This document shows, piece after piece, positions 46,801 to 58,546 of a DNA stretch of 64,000 nucleotides (its first letter is position 1; every line of letters starts with the position of its first letter). Source of the DNA: Marthasterias glacialis. Lineage: Eukaryota > Echinodermata > Asteroidea > Forcipulatida > Asteriidae. A model generated the notes under the pieces. That model saw only the letters and a program-made list of their open reading frames with translations. It was not told the DNA's origin and made no database searches. The stretch covers positions 18,678,110-18,742,109 of the forward strand of contig OU452227.1 of assembly GCA_911728455.2 (NCBI GenBank), read 5' to 3'. Made by a program: the position numbers and the translations under genes.

Positions 46801-46890
46801 TATTGCATACCATTGTCGCATACCTTTGAATAAAATGTCTATTGATCTGGGGGGTTGAAGCACCAAGTCTGGAATCAAGATGTACAGGCA

Positions 46891-46900
46891 TATATAAATA
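46891..46900 (+). promoter_or_regulatory. TATA-like box in foldback loop
   Basis: tatataaata about 125 bp upstream of an ATG (47,025) opening a 60-codon frame in the loop. The mirror copy has it at 45,961-45,970 on the minus strand. No similarity to a known protein is recognised. Confidence 0.25.
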
Positions 46901-47239
46901 GGGTCAGACTAATTTATCTTCGCGCGTGACTGTCATAATTCATGACTGTTTTCTTGCTATTGACTGTTGATTTTTGATTGTAGTAAGCCTATTTTATGCT
47001 AATTTGAACTGTCCGTCGGGGATCATGAGTCGTCACAAGGAGACGGAGAAAGAAAGTGTGAGTTTTTTAAACCAAATATTTATAGAGTGGCCACACAATG
47101 TACCTGCCTGGTACCCAAGCTCCTGCATTGAATGTCTTTGGTATACAAATGGGACCAGGGCCACTTGCATACTCCCTAGTTCACTAACACATTGTCCGCA
47201 ACTATGACATCACCCCAAAGGTATGCGACAATGGTATGC

Positions 47240-47560
47240 AATAACATTCACGACATCGCGAATATATTCGCAGACGAGTGCGCACAAATTCGCGAATTGG
47301 TTCACGACATTGCATACCGTGTGCGCACATATTCGCGATTTGTTTCACGACATTGCATACGTGTGCGCACACATTCGCGATTTGGTTCACGACATTGCAT
47401 ACGTGTGCGCACACATTCGCGATTTGGTTCACGACATTGCATACGTGTGCGCACATATTCGCGATTTATTCTACGACATTGCATACGTGTGCGCACATAT
47501 TCGCGATTTGTTTCACGACATCGCATACGTATGCGCACACGTTTGCGATGTGCGATGTCC
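47240..47560. repeat. 42-bp tandem array, outer right arm
   Basis: About seven to eight units, reverse complement of the outer left arm. Confidence 0.9.
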
Positions 47561-48419
47561 CTTCAGGGCCACCATATCAGGGCCACCATAATAACGCGAC
47601 ACATAGAGTTATATACGCGACACATAGAGTTATATATATGAACTAGAGAGCGCACAAACCATTTTTGTCCATTGAGAAAATGACGCGGACCATTCATTTC
47701 CACTGGTCACTCATCCGTTCACACAGCAGCCATTTTCTAAGTGGACATTCGTACGCAAGTGACCTATAGGGATTTTCGCCCATGGTGAGTCAGTGGAGTT
47801 CCGTGCGTGGCATCGCGAGTGTTCCCTCTAGTTCAACTCTGTTACGCGACATGACCTACCTCTTTCTCGGGTGTATTGCTAACTTCAATATACGTATCAA
47901 TGGGGACGAAGAAATTAATTTTCTGATGACGATCTAGGTAATGGGCTCCGACAACATCACTTTTTTGAGAAGACATGAAATTTTGTATTATGTCACGTGA
48001 TTGGTTCTCGACCAATAAAAATTCAAAATCTAAGTAATACCATGGTATAACAACAGAAACAATTTTCCCAACCAAACCTTTGAAAAAAATGTCCAATATC
48101 TGTTCTATTGTTGTTATTACTTTTACCACATTTTACCATTAACAAGAAAAACAGCACACAGGCCGCCAAAATAAGATAAAACCGTAATTGTGATGCAATG
48201 ACATTAGCCGGTGAAAGCGCCCACATGCGGTCAAGAGTATGGTCAATGTCAATAGTGGTGAAAATGTTCACGGGTTAATTGATTTGTATCATTAAACCCG
48301 TCACGAAAAAAAGGTTTATATAAAAGAATGCCGAGTGGTCGAAAAGGACACATTTTTTGAGACACAAGACATTTTTGTTTGTTTGGTATTATCAGTTTAT
48401 CATAACCAGCGATACTCAC

Positions 48420-48690
48420 ACGAAATCAACGACATGATTTGTCCGCGATAAAGGGGCGTTCCAAATGATGAAGTTGTTGGTCGGTAGGCCTACATACTTG
48501 TCCGTGCTGTCAACGTGGGTGATAGTTGCTCCTCCGTATTGTCCTTCAGGACAAGGTAAATACCTCCATAAGCTTCCCTGGTCCATTATGGGTACTTGCC
48601 AAGAACCGAAAGGCGTACCGTCATCTCCTCGACGAGCCTGGAGAATGAGCCCCCGGAGAAAATATAGGGGGTCGCTCACGACCAAACGAA
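48420..48690 (-). CDS. Gene A exon 2: Reeler part 2
   Basis: 271 bp, acceptor ctcctag and donor gtgagt. It continues the Reeler fold: after the junction codon the protein reads V-R-L-V-V-S-D-P, then the hallmark G-L-I-L-Q-A-R-R, G-T-P-F-G-S-W, a Cys, T-H-V-D-S-T-D-K and W-N-A-P. This is the order expected of Reeler domains in reelin, FRRS1-like and insect defence proteins (established family knowledge). It ends in phase 2 and joins exon 3 to give V-V-D-F-V-A-S-A-V. A MITE-like insertion begins only about 22 bp upstream of its acceptor. Confidence 0.8.
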
Positions 48691-48712
48691 CTAGGAGGAG
48701 AATAATTATAAT

Positions 48713-49143
48713 TTATATAACACCCAAGCAGATCATTGTCATTTGATTGGAGGATGGTCGGTCACGTGATAGCAAATAAACGTACCATTGCACGCTACGA
48801 CATTCACCGTGCATTTTCGTTCCATTCACCGTGCGTTTTTCGTTCCATCCGATTTGTTCCATTGCACGCTCGCCCGCCCTCCATTGACGAAAGTGACTAT
48901 TCGATTAAAAATGACTGAAGCTTATACTTTATAGTATTATCCTCCAATCAAATGACAAAGATCTACTTTGATGTTATATTATAAAACAAATAATGAATGT
49001 TTTTCATTCGTGCAATAGTAAGAATATTTTCATTCGTTGAAAGATGGAATGTTCCATTCAACTCGGCTCCGCCTCGTTGAATGGAACATTCCATGTTTCA
49101 ACTCATGAAAATATTCTTACCATTGCACTCATAAACATGTATA
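48713..49143. mobile_element. MITE-like insertion beside gene A exon 2
   Basis: About 430 bp present in gene A intron 1 but absent from gene B (junction within ataattataat|acaactaatc). It contains an inverted pair catttgattggagga / tcctccaatcaaatg and a strong hairpin (49,010-49,128) with cggctccgcctc near its loop. Confidence 0.7.
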
Positions 49144-49524
49144 ACAACTAATCACATCATGACCCATTTTCATAAAACCCTGTTCGGGCGACCCTTAGCG
49201 GAGTTTCTATTTCATAAACGCATTGACAACTAGCTGGGCCCAATAGAGCTGTTTATGCACAAAAAGTAGCTAAGCACAACATAACAATGCTATGTTTGAA
49301 GCTTTACACGGTGTGGATATAAGGAGTAACTATAACCAGTGAACTTACGGGTTTGGGGGAGCCAATACCGACTGTCCACCTTCAAACTATGTTATATTTG
49401 TAACAACAACGGCCACTACTCCTTCCAAAAGGGAATTTTACATGGTTGTACCCGCAGGTTTACTGGGTTATAGTTACGTCTTAAAATTATGCTAAGCAAC
49501 CCATGGAAATTCCATCAAATTACT

Positions 49525-49720
49525 GGTCACATTACTTTCAAGAAAGTTGCTATACTCGGTTGATGCTTATGGATTTTGTGCTCCTGTCACTCTGTGAAGC
49601 TTGATATACTTTGTTCCTTGACACTATCATTTCCTAAGTAAACGTAATATATAAATTTCATCATTATTATGGTTTTTTTTGCGACCGCTTGGTTTGACAA
49701 TGTTTGAAATACTCTCTGCA
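49525..49720. other. Extra sequence in gene A intron 1
   Basis: About 195 bp not present in gene B intron 1 (around 615-635). No terminal repeats or gene recognised. Confidence 0.5.
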
Positions 49721-51074
49721 TTATGTGTTTCCCTCGAGACACCCCTAACCAGTGACCTAACAGCGTTCTTGAATACGGTACTATAGCTTACGTTTTCCTT
49801 AAATTAAATGACTTAGTTTCCCCCGTAAACCTTTGACACTTTGATCAATAAAGCTAGGTGGTTGCATTTTCAATTGAACTACAAAGGAGTGAATACAATC
49901 GCCATACGCATCGCTATGTTATTATTATGATTTTTATATTGAGGCTACTGTGTTGCAAATCACTGTGTCACGTGACTTTGGGAACCATTTGGGTTGGGCT
50001 TACCGACAGACTGCGCAAGTCTCTCGAACATTCTAAGGCTAGGAACCGAAGGTCGTCCACTTTGCTATAATGTGTGAATAAAGAAATGAATCGTGCACTT
50101 TGACACGTTAGAAAACGCGCGGACCTCCCTCTCCAATTTTTTTTTTTTTTCAAAATACCCACGATCACATGCCTGCAGTAGGCTGACCAAGCTTCCATTT
50201 AGCAGACATTTTTTTGTGTCACCTTCAATAATTGCAGGCCCTACCTTCAAAAGGTATATCTTCAATTGAGGGCACTCTTATCATTATGCTGTACATTATC
50301 TTGATTCATGAGAGTTTGGTCGTATCTGCAAGTAGTAGCAGTTTTGCACACATTAACACTGTTGTACCTTATCTTGATTCAAAGCATACCAGCAGCAAAT
50401 GATTTTGCAAAATTACTAATATTAACAATGCATAGGCCTACATAATCTGATTCTCTAGAGGTCATCACTAAAAAACAGTTTTGCCAACATTACCATTACC
50501 AATTTTTGTTTTATTATAACCAATGTATACTTTACCTTGCTTGGAAGAGATTAAGTATACACCTGTACCAGTGGCTTCCATTGATTTACATTGAAGAGGT
50601 AAGCAATGTTCGCGTTAACTTTTGCTTAAGCATAAGCGTATCACAGGTTAGCAATCAAGAACATTAGGCGGCCAGCTTGTGGGTTCTTCCATTATGGATT
50701 TACACTGTTACGTTGTTTGCTTCCTGTACCGGAAGGTTATCATGCCTTTTTACGGTGCTTACGGTTAGCAGCACTATGAAATGGAAATCGCAGAGTAAGC
50801 ACAAAAATCAGCTCTGAAATTTGTCCCTAATTTGACAAGACCAACATTTAACAAACCAGTGGCAAGAGTTGTGCCAAGTTTACCAATCGAAATCTACCAT
50901 TAATAGGGTTTGAAAAGTACACGTGATGTACATGCAAAATAAATTTATTGTCGCATTGCTCTGGTATCATTCTATTTAAGAAAGTCATGTAAGAAATATG
51001 CATACAACAATATTTCTTAGAGAAAACACAAAAGCCCTACCATGTATAGGAACAATACAGTGTTAAACTCAAAC

Positions 51075-51282
51075 CTGTAACTGTTCCCCCAGGTGTGTAG
51101 GTGTTACTGGCAGCCAGTCGGTACGGGCTGGTTTCGTTTGGCTGCGGGGCGGTGCCAGGATGCTGCGGCATCAGCGTAGAGCAAGCCTCAATCGGTGCTC
51201 CGTTCGGACGACAAGTCCCCTTCTGTGGTCCCACCAGAAGGAGCAGAATGACGGCGGGGTAAACCTTTACCAGGCACTCCAT
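51075..51282 (-). CDS. Gene A exon 1: signal peptide and Reeler part 1
   Basis: Starts at ATG 51,282-51,280 and ends on donor CAG|gtttga in phase 1. The N-terminus (MECLVKVYPA, then a VILLLLV core) is a signal peptide. Next comes the opening of a Reeler domain: N-G-A-P, a Cys-containing stretch, M-P-Q-H-P-G-T and P-Y, then T-P-G-G-T-V. The frame is open upstream, with an in-frame ATG about 100 bp earlier. MECLV is preferred because it places the hydrophobic stretch at the very N-terminus. Gene B has the same exon. Confidence 0.8.
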
Positions 51283-54200
51283 GATGGTGCTTAGATAACT
51301 CAAATGTGAACGTATTCGACGACTGGGGCGCTGGGCGGTATTTTTACCGTGTTTGTATCGGGCATCGTACATTCTAGGCATATACCGACACGGTCCAATG
51401 CTTCCATCAATACATCTTACCTGTCAATCACGATATATAATAAACAAACGTTGGAAATTGCCAAGTTTAATTAACAAGGTTAACCTCGACTGGCATGTTT
51501 CCTTAAAAGGGGTTATTTTGCGAATAGAGGCTATTCTATGCACTGCCGATTGCACTGAGGCTCAAAACGGTTGCAGGGAATTTTCAGCTTGGTGATTTTT
51601 TTTGCTCAGAACTCCAAATCAATAACTTTTACCCTAAATCCTGAATGTATCCAGTGCCTTTGTTTATTTTCTGCTGGTATTAAAAAAATTCAATATATAA
51701 CCCAAAACGTGTTTTTTCCCCTTTTCCAATATTTAAAGTAAAATCTCAACCACCAAAAATGGTATTTTGAGTTTGTATATTTTGTTTAGGTTTATACCAA
51801 AACACCATAAATTTTACATTCAAAATCAGTGACTTTCAGCTATTAGCTTTCATGCCTGAAATAATAAAGGTAAACATTGTCACTTTGGAGTTTGCATATA
51901 ATTATTGAAAGAGGTTACTCTTAAAATGGCCCAGTAAAAAGAAATTTTAACAAAAACGGTCATATTTAATACATTATGCTAATGACTAAAAAGTTGCAAT
52001 TTCATACTTAATAATTTGTACACATTGACATAACGTAAATTAAGAGTAACGGGAGACTTTTTAGGACACTAGATGGCAGCAGACTTACCAGGTAAACCCA
52101 TTGTTCTCGGGAATGTGCGCATGCTCAGAACTACGCAAATAATGGAAATTTACGTAAGCCTGCTGCCAACAGGATCACTTTCTTAAATGGATAAAAATAG
52201 CTATTTAAAAATGTAATCTAAATTTTGGGGTCAAATCGGCCAAAACCGAACCTAGAATCTAAAAACAGAGTTCGATTCATAGAGAAGAAAAAATCAAGAG
52301 ACTCTTTTCTAAGTTTTAGCTTTAATTTACCTTTAAAGTCACTCAACCGTACAGGTATGCTGTTATCGAAATGTCAGTGCTACAACTGGTTGAATAGACT
52401 GAGTTGAAATCTTAAATACATTTCTGACTGCTTTTGTAAGCCAAGGTAAAAACAACAATGCCGTGAGCAACTGGGAAAGGACGGGAATTCCCCGGATTAC
52501 AACTTTTCAATGGATCAATAGGTGTCGTATTATACTGAGTGCCCGACATATTGTTATGGTAACTGGTAACAGCTACCGAACCGTAACTAACAAGTTCAAA
52601 TAAATGCAATTTATTGAAACCGAACAACAAAGTAAAGAATGTCATCCAAACAAATTTTTGCTATATCTGTCGTTACTAAGAAACATACCGTGGGTCTATT
52701 TTAGACCCGAGATAAAAAAAATGTATTTACGTGAGGTTGTCTATAAATGGGAAACTTTTAAACGCTAGAGGGCAGCAGGTAAATTTCTATTGTTTACTTA
52801 GTTCTGAGCATGCACATATTTCCAAGAACAGTTCAATTAATTTATTTATTTACTATCCACAAAAGAGAATCATACTGTCGACAGCTCAATAAAATCTAAA
52901 AACACCACTGTAATTTGACAATAGCAGACTGGCAATAAAAACTCATAAAGGAGAGGGCACAAAAGAAAACCAAAAAATACCTTCCAATACATTGAATTTA
53001 TACATGAAAATTATTTAAATATTGTTAAAGATATAAACAAAAGAAGAGACAACAACAAAAAACTTCGAAAAAGTACCAAAACATTTTCAACAGATTTATA
53101 CCTGGTAAGTCTGCTGCCACCTAGTCTGGATTCCCTGACCAAGATTCCCTGACGACTCTTGTCAAAAATCTTAGGTCAGGCATCATCCAAAGCTAAACAT
53201 AGATTATGAAGCAACATAGGCCTACATAAAGATTCATTACTTGTCACCAACGGTGGACGATATCATTAGATAAAAAACGGATGGCTGATGACGGGCTTTG
53301 TTTACTTTCATAAAGCGTGGGTAAATCAATTTGTAAAAATGTTACAAATATATTCAAATAATTTTAGCCTCGTCCGTGTGAACATTCAATGTCACCGTAA
53401 AGAGAAAGTCGGCACTGAAAAGTGAAATGAATAGAACACACGCTTCATTCATTGGTCATGATGTAAAAACATAGATTTCACGCTATGCAGTTCTCCGTTA
53501 TAAACAACAATGGCGTGACAAGTTGCTTGGTGTACTGTCATTGTCAAGGAACAATCCAAAAAGACACATAACCTGAAAAGTTTTCAGATCGTAAACAAGT
53601 TGAAAGTAAGGTATTTTTTTCAAACTGCTTGCACTTTTAAAAGAAGGGTTTATACAGATATTTGGATATTACTAATAAAACAAAACTCAGTAAAAACACC
53701 TCAAACATAAAGTTTTACACAAGAAAAGTGCACAAAAGTCCCTTTTATTATTTTTTTCTCACATCTGTATATTTGATAAGAGTTGGCTTGTATAAAACAT
53801 ACTGGCATCATATTACATATAATTTTATGTTAGATAACACTACTAACTTAATACAGGCAGCTGCTGGATGCGGTGATGACTGCATAACGTGTTTAACATC
53901 CCACTAAATAGCAAACGATTTCAGCAAATATTTGAGATAATTTTTAAAAGAGAAGGTTTATCATAAAAAAAAGCAAACACTTTTAGCATTTTCTTTAAGA
54001 GCTGCATTATAAAAGGGAAGGCTTATAATTACAGTATTTCACAAATTATCTAAGACTGAAGTCAACTTTGTTACACTATAAAAGCTCTTTCTCAGCCTTT
54101 TTGGAGAAATGAGCAACAAATTTGAACGATAAGCGAGTGTGAACAACATTTTATATGCAGATTTTGTACACATGCATGACCGCTGAAACTTAGAAAAGAT

Positions 54201-55451
54201 TGTACTACTTGAAAACTTCAATGTGGGTAAAAATATCTAAAAATAAATGTTACTTATACAAATATTGCAGTAATAAAACAGCAAGCAGGTCTATATAAAA
54301 ACATACAATGCAGCTGCAAGGTCGATTAAAATTGCAGAAATAAACTTAAACAAAGAGAAACAGACATTGTATATACATGTTCCCTTGTGGCTTGATTTCA
54401 ATTGTTTTTGACCGAGTACAGTTTTCATAAAAAACAATCTTTGACAGTTTCATCACAACAGGTTGTCACTTTTTAAGGAAAACCAGAGACAATGGGCCCA
54501 ATTTCATAGAGCTGCTTAAGCACTGAATATTGCTAAGCATTTTTCTGCTTTTTTAGCAGAATTGAGCAGGAAACCAGTCACAAATAGTACATGAGACATG
54601 GTATTTTGGCTGGTAACCTTACTCTGGTAAGCAAAATTTTGTTTTGCTGAGCTACTTTTTGTACTTCAGCAGCTCTATGAAATTGGGCCCAGGGGTGTTG
54701 TGGACGATCATTAAATGCTGATTTCGGTTGTTTTTCTTATTAGAGTACACTTTTCCAATAAAACCAATGGGAGACTTTTGAGGATACTTGCTTTCGGAAA
54801 TGTGTGCCAGCTCAGAACTATGGAAATAGTGGACATGTACCTGGTAAGTCTGCTACGACCTAGCGCTCCAAAGTCTCCCATCTGACAATCTTATCACAAT
54901 ATGTTGTCATTCTTGAAGGAAAACCAGAGACCACAGCTAAAAAAAAACTCGATAGTTTTTTATTTCCGGGGTTTGGTGCATTAAATGCCGATTTCAATTT
55001 GCAAAAACTTGAGGCACAATAAAAAATATTTCTGGCACATGCCAATATTCCTCAGAACGATTGATACAGATATCAAATCAGAGGTAAAGTTGTATAAAAA
55101 TGAAAAATCCTGAAAATTGGATAACATTTTCCAATTGATATGAAGATGAACCTCAGTAAAATTACTGGATGTTAAGTTTGAGAGATTTGGAGACTCTCTC
55201 TATCCTCTCTCATTATCTAAAGGTTTAGTCATAAATAAGGGCCAACAAGTTTATCATCTTTGTGATGGCAGTTTCACATCTTTTAAGAAAATCTGAAGAC
55301 CCAGAAGGAGTTCAATGAAAAACCCTGAAATCAAGAAAAACAAAACTGGCAAATCACAAGCCTGATCATATTTATAAAAAAGTTAAACTTTCAAATAAAA
55401 AAAAGCAAATCAATTCATTTCCTTCACCATTACAAATCACGTTTTATACCT
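51283..55451. other. Spacer between gene C stop and gene A start
   Basis: Homologous to 2,245-5,923. Absent from it is the retroelement end at 2,600-3,200; it has its own extra sequence at about 52,388-53,364 and 53,480-53,770. One MITE relative (52,745-53,130) is split by about 245 bp of A-rich sequence. No coding exon recognised. Confidence 0.65.
54491..54692. repeat. MITE with gggcccaatttcat termini (second spacer)
   Basis: Duplicated copy of the element at 4,968-5,162 in the gene C-gene A spacer. Confidence 0.65.
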
Positions 55452-55920
55452 TTAGGTAGTATTGGAATTAACGTTGCTGCTAATTCGCAATCTAGTGTCA
55501 GAAGTAGAATGACTGCCCCTTGCACCACTACTACCCATGGAATCCTTGCTCCTACAACAACACAGATTCCTAAGCCCCAGTCTACCATTTTTACGCATAA
55601 GAACAAAGAAAATGAACACAGCTAAGCCGATGAGGGAGTTCAGGATCGCAAAGATGTACTGGAAAGTCGCGGTGAATATGCCAATGGCCAGGAAACCGAA
55701 GATCCATGTTCCACCGAGGAGGATACCGATGGGGATCATGCTGCGAGCCTGACGGAGGACTTTATCAAACCGCCTCTCTTGATGGGTCAGTGAGCTCTCG
55801 ATGCGTTGGCAAACTAACCGACGGAAGACTAGAATGTAGATGAAGACATTGTAGAGGAGGAGTGCTCCAACAGGCAGCAATACACCAAAGTAGATTGAGT
55901 TCCCCGGAGAAAGGAAACAA
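55452..55920 (-). CDS. Gene C exon 34: TM5-TM7, tail and stop
   Basis: 469 bp ending in TAA. Differs from gene A at a few positions only (T-H-Q-E-R-R-F-D versus T-R-Q-E-R-R-V-D in the third intracellular loop, and T-W-I-F-G versus T-W-I-L-G in TM6). The cytoplasmic tail is identical. Confidence 0.93.
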
Positions 55921-56898
55921 CTGAAGGGTAACAATAAAAATGCATACAAACTTTAATCAGAGGTTAATAAAGAAGGTACTTAAAACTTCAACATTTAAAA
56001 CTTCAATACGTTACCTTTTTGAAATACCATAATAATAGTAATGAAATTTATACAGCACTTCTTACTGGCATTTCTTAGCGATTAAACCTTGAGTACCAAA
56101 AGCCTTGAGTCAAAAACCTTGAGGAAAATGGACTGGGTAAAATTTTTAGTCCAATTTTGGGGTGCACAAGAAAAATTATTTGGAGCAGGAGTTGAATCAT
56201 AGAGCTATAAAAATTATATCATTATAGCTCTTTGGTTGTATTGTATACTTAGGGTGTGATCCCTGGCAACACAGCAGTATCCAGTTGAATGGGTTCTGAC
56301 TGGCACCTCCCGAACAAAGATATTGACAAAATAGGGAGACTGCCAACATTTGGGGCTGGATAGCTCAGTTGGTCATTAATCCGGGAGTAATAAAAGAGTA
56401 TTATATTAAAGGGATCAGGTGTCAAAACACTGTATTATAAAAATGGCGGTGATTTTAAAGATTTTTTGTTCTTAACTGCACGATGACAAAGGAATGTCCA
56501 CACAGGGTATGTCACAAAGGACTGTGTGAAGCTACCAGTGTAGAGAAGATGATGAAGAAATGTCACTTTTAGATGTGGAAGGGAACCCAATAAAAAGGGA
56601 ACCCTTAAAAAACCCAATCCACATGCAAGGCTCCCGTACAGGATTCGAAACTGGGTCCACAAGGGAGGGAAAATAAACAACTGAATGCCCAACATGAAGG
56701 AAGATATTGGAACAGTTTGAAGAAATTAAACCCAAAAGATATGCCGGTAGGCAGCCAGTAACGGTTACGTAAACGAGAAGTAAAACGGTTAAGTACGTGA
56801 GAAGAAGAATCTTGCATTTTATGAGCCTCTGTGTTGTCCGAAAGAAACTATACTGCTTCAAGACTTTGAATTTAAAGATGATTACTTTGTCAACTTAC

Positions 56899-56980
56899 TA
56901 TTTTCTTTCAGGAACATTCCACTGACCACTCACAAAGTAAGGTACAACCAATGTGAAGAATACAATCAACGCAGGAAAGC
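56899..56980 (-). CDS. Gene C exon 33: TM4
   Basis: 82 bp, same borders as gene A 7,353-7,434. It gives W-G-F-P-A and I-V-F-F-T-L-V-V-P-Y-F, whereas gene A has W-G-L-P-A and I-V-F-V-T. Confidence 0.88.
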
Positions 56981-57361
56981 CTGTGAGAAAAAAACAAAAT
57001 GATGTTTTCAGTCTATGTCAGCATCTAAGCAACTAGTTTGACATCACACCAACATTTTCTCTGATAAACGAGTGAATTGTTTAAATTCTGTTGATGAATT
57101 TGTTTAAAATAAATTTCATTTTGAAGCGAAAAACGACAAGAAGTTGACCTTTTTCAACGTTGGTTTTAATTCATATAAATTTATCATTTGAATGGGATTG
57201 ATTCCTCTTAATTCAATGTAGTTTTAATCATGAGCCATATAAAATCTGTTGGTGTGGCATCATAGGCAGATGTTTGTAAACAATGTACATAATTTATACA
57301 TTCTAGGGAAAGTGAATTATAATTCATTCAAAGACATCTGCAGTTGAATGTCTCATTTCCT

Positions 57362-57424
57362 AAACTCTGCTGATCAGAAACACCAGAGCTTAAGTCCAGA
57401 GCTCTAGACCTCTTGGCCACGAAA
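57362..57424 (-). mobile_element. SINE S2 head left after deletion in gene C
   Basis: ctctgctgatcagaaacacc through cttggccacg remains at the exon 32 donor, while the SINE body and the retrotransposon remnant seen in gene A (7,830-8,755) are missing. Confidence 0.6.
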
Positions 57425-57429
57425 CTCAC

Positions 57430-57689
57430 CCCAGCAGAAGACCATCATTCGCAGCAGATATCCCTTGACAAGACTCCGGCGGGTCAAGACCAGCAGGTAG
57501 AAAGAAAGCATCGCCTCGGCCGACGACCAAAAGACAGACGAGAGGAAGAAGTAGTGGATGAGAGCAGCGAAGATGATGCAAGCCACTCGTGGTTGAATCA
57601 GCTCAATGCCAACGAGGAAGACTACGTAGAGCAAGATGAGAGACACGCAGAGATTCAACAAAGTCTTCTGGGGTGTAGATGACAGGTTG
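57430..57689 (-). CDS. Gene C exon 32: TM2, TM3 and start of TM4
   Basis: 260 bp. N-L-S-S-T-P-Q-K-T-L replaces D-L-S-S-T-P-R-K-T-L of gene A. TM3 reads S-V-F-W-S-S-A-E-A-M-L-S, closer to the family consensus (F-x-W) than gene A, which has Cys at both variable positions. The adjoining intron retains the head of a SINE whose body has been deleted. Confidence 0.9.
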
Positions 57690-57965
57690 CTGAATTTTGA
57701 TAGAATCAACATCATAAATGCATTTTTCATTTCGATCCAAGATTGATTACAATTATTAAAAATGATTCAAATGTAATCATTCTGCAGTTGTATTTACTTA
57801 AATTGGTCTTGAGATACTGAAAATGTTGAGTTTGGTAAGCCCTACAGAATGTCATCAGTTCATATTCATAAGTACCAAAGACAAAATCCTTTACGGAGTT
57901 ATCCCAACTAATTTTAAATGCGTGATTATACACTATTTTCAATAACTTCACTCATGAATGCTTTA

Positions 57966-58165
57966 CAAAACAAATCTTCCATCCTACCATCTAGAAACAC
58001 CATACCAAAGTTGGTTGGCCAGGCTTAGTTCATCAATCCACTATGAGTGGTTATGTACGCCAAAGCTGGAGTGTACTGTTAGTCACTAGTAGTGGAACGG
58101 GGTAGGGGGTAGTTGTCCCCACTTTTGAAAAGGTAGCAATTTTCCCCTTCCCTATTTTTGGGAGG
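57966..58165. other. Extra intron sequence in gene C
   Basis: About 200 bp between exons 31 and 32 of gene C that is absent from gene A (around 9,366). No repeat structure recognised. Confidence 0.5.
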
Positions 58166-58436
58166 CGTGTTTTTTTTTGAAAAGGCAGCAATTTTGCCAC
58201 CCCCCACCAAACTTTCTACCTGGCACTTATTTTCAGAACTAACCTTTTGCACAATACATTCACCATAATTCAGTTTTCACAAACAAATTGTGACTTTCAA
58301 GCACTACAAATGGACAAATAGTGTCTGTTGCAGACGTGGTCCGGTAGATCACGGAGGAAGAAAGATCGTCGAGGAGCGAGCAGCAGTTTGCTGTTTTGGC
58401 ACTGCGACATTACACACCTTATAAAAAAAAACTCAC

Positions 58437-58546
58437 CTTGAGTTCAATGTTGTTAGGATGGTAAGGAGGAGAGCTGCAATGGAGATACCACACCCAATCT
58501 TACTCAAGATATCAAGCACAATATCCATTGCGTCCCCATGGTGACT
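58437..58546 (-). CDS. Gene C exon 31: TM1
   Basis: 110 bp, near-identical to gene A 9,657-9,766. I-G-C-G-I-S-I-A-A-L-L-L-T-I-L forms TM1. Confidence 0.9.

Larger units (their letters stand above)
45285..47590. mobile_element. Dimeric foldback element (2.3-kb palindrome)
   Basis: Two inverted copies of one element lie head to head (45,285-46,468 and 46,469-47,590). Each copy has ends tatggtggccctgaaggg, arms of 42-bp tandem repeats, and a roughly 370-bp loop (45,650-46,030 and 46,832-47,210, reverse complements of each other). A 6-bp direct repeat ataacg flanks the whole (45,279-45,284 and 47,591-47,596). The right end carries a 14-bp tandem copy of its terminus. There is no transposase, so it is non-autonomous and resembles FB/Galileo-type foldback elements in form only. 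Confidence 0.8.
44830..48053. mobile_element. Element T1, second copy, split by the foldback element
   Basis: The left part 44,830-45,268 and right part 47,850-48,053 match 33,336-33,913, including the hairpin and the ttgttatacta / taccatggtataacaa termini. The 2.3-kb palindrome and about 260 bp of right-flank sequence lie between its two 95-bp units. Confidence 0.65.

Noticed and set aside
45983..46878. Long open frames of 291 codons on both strands, plus many of 80-180 codons, in the 42-bp repeat region
   Set aside because: The unit length is divisible by three, so any stop-free frame stays open. Frames are open on both strands, mirror each other through the palindrome and encode only simple repeats.
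45300..47560. CRISPR-like regular repeat array
   Set aside because: Units are contiguous tandem repeats without unique spacers, and the context is an animal intron.
52412..52645. 77-codon minus frame in the gene C-gene A spacer
   Set aside because: No recognisable domain, splice signals or paralogue in the other spacer; likely chance.
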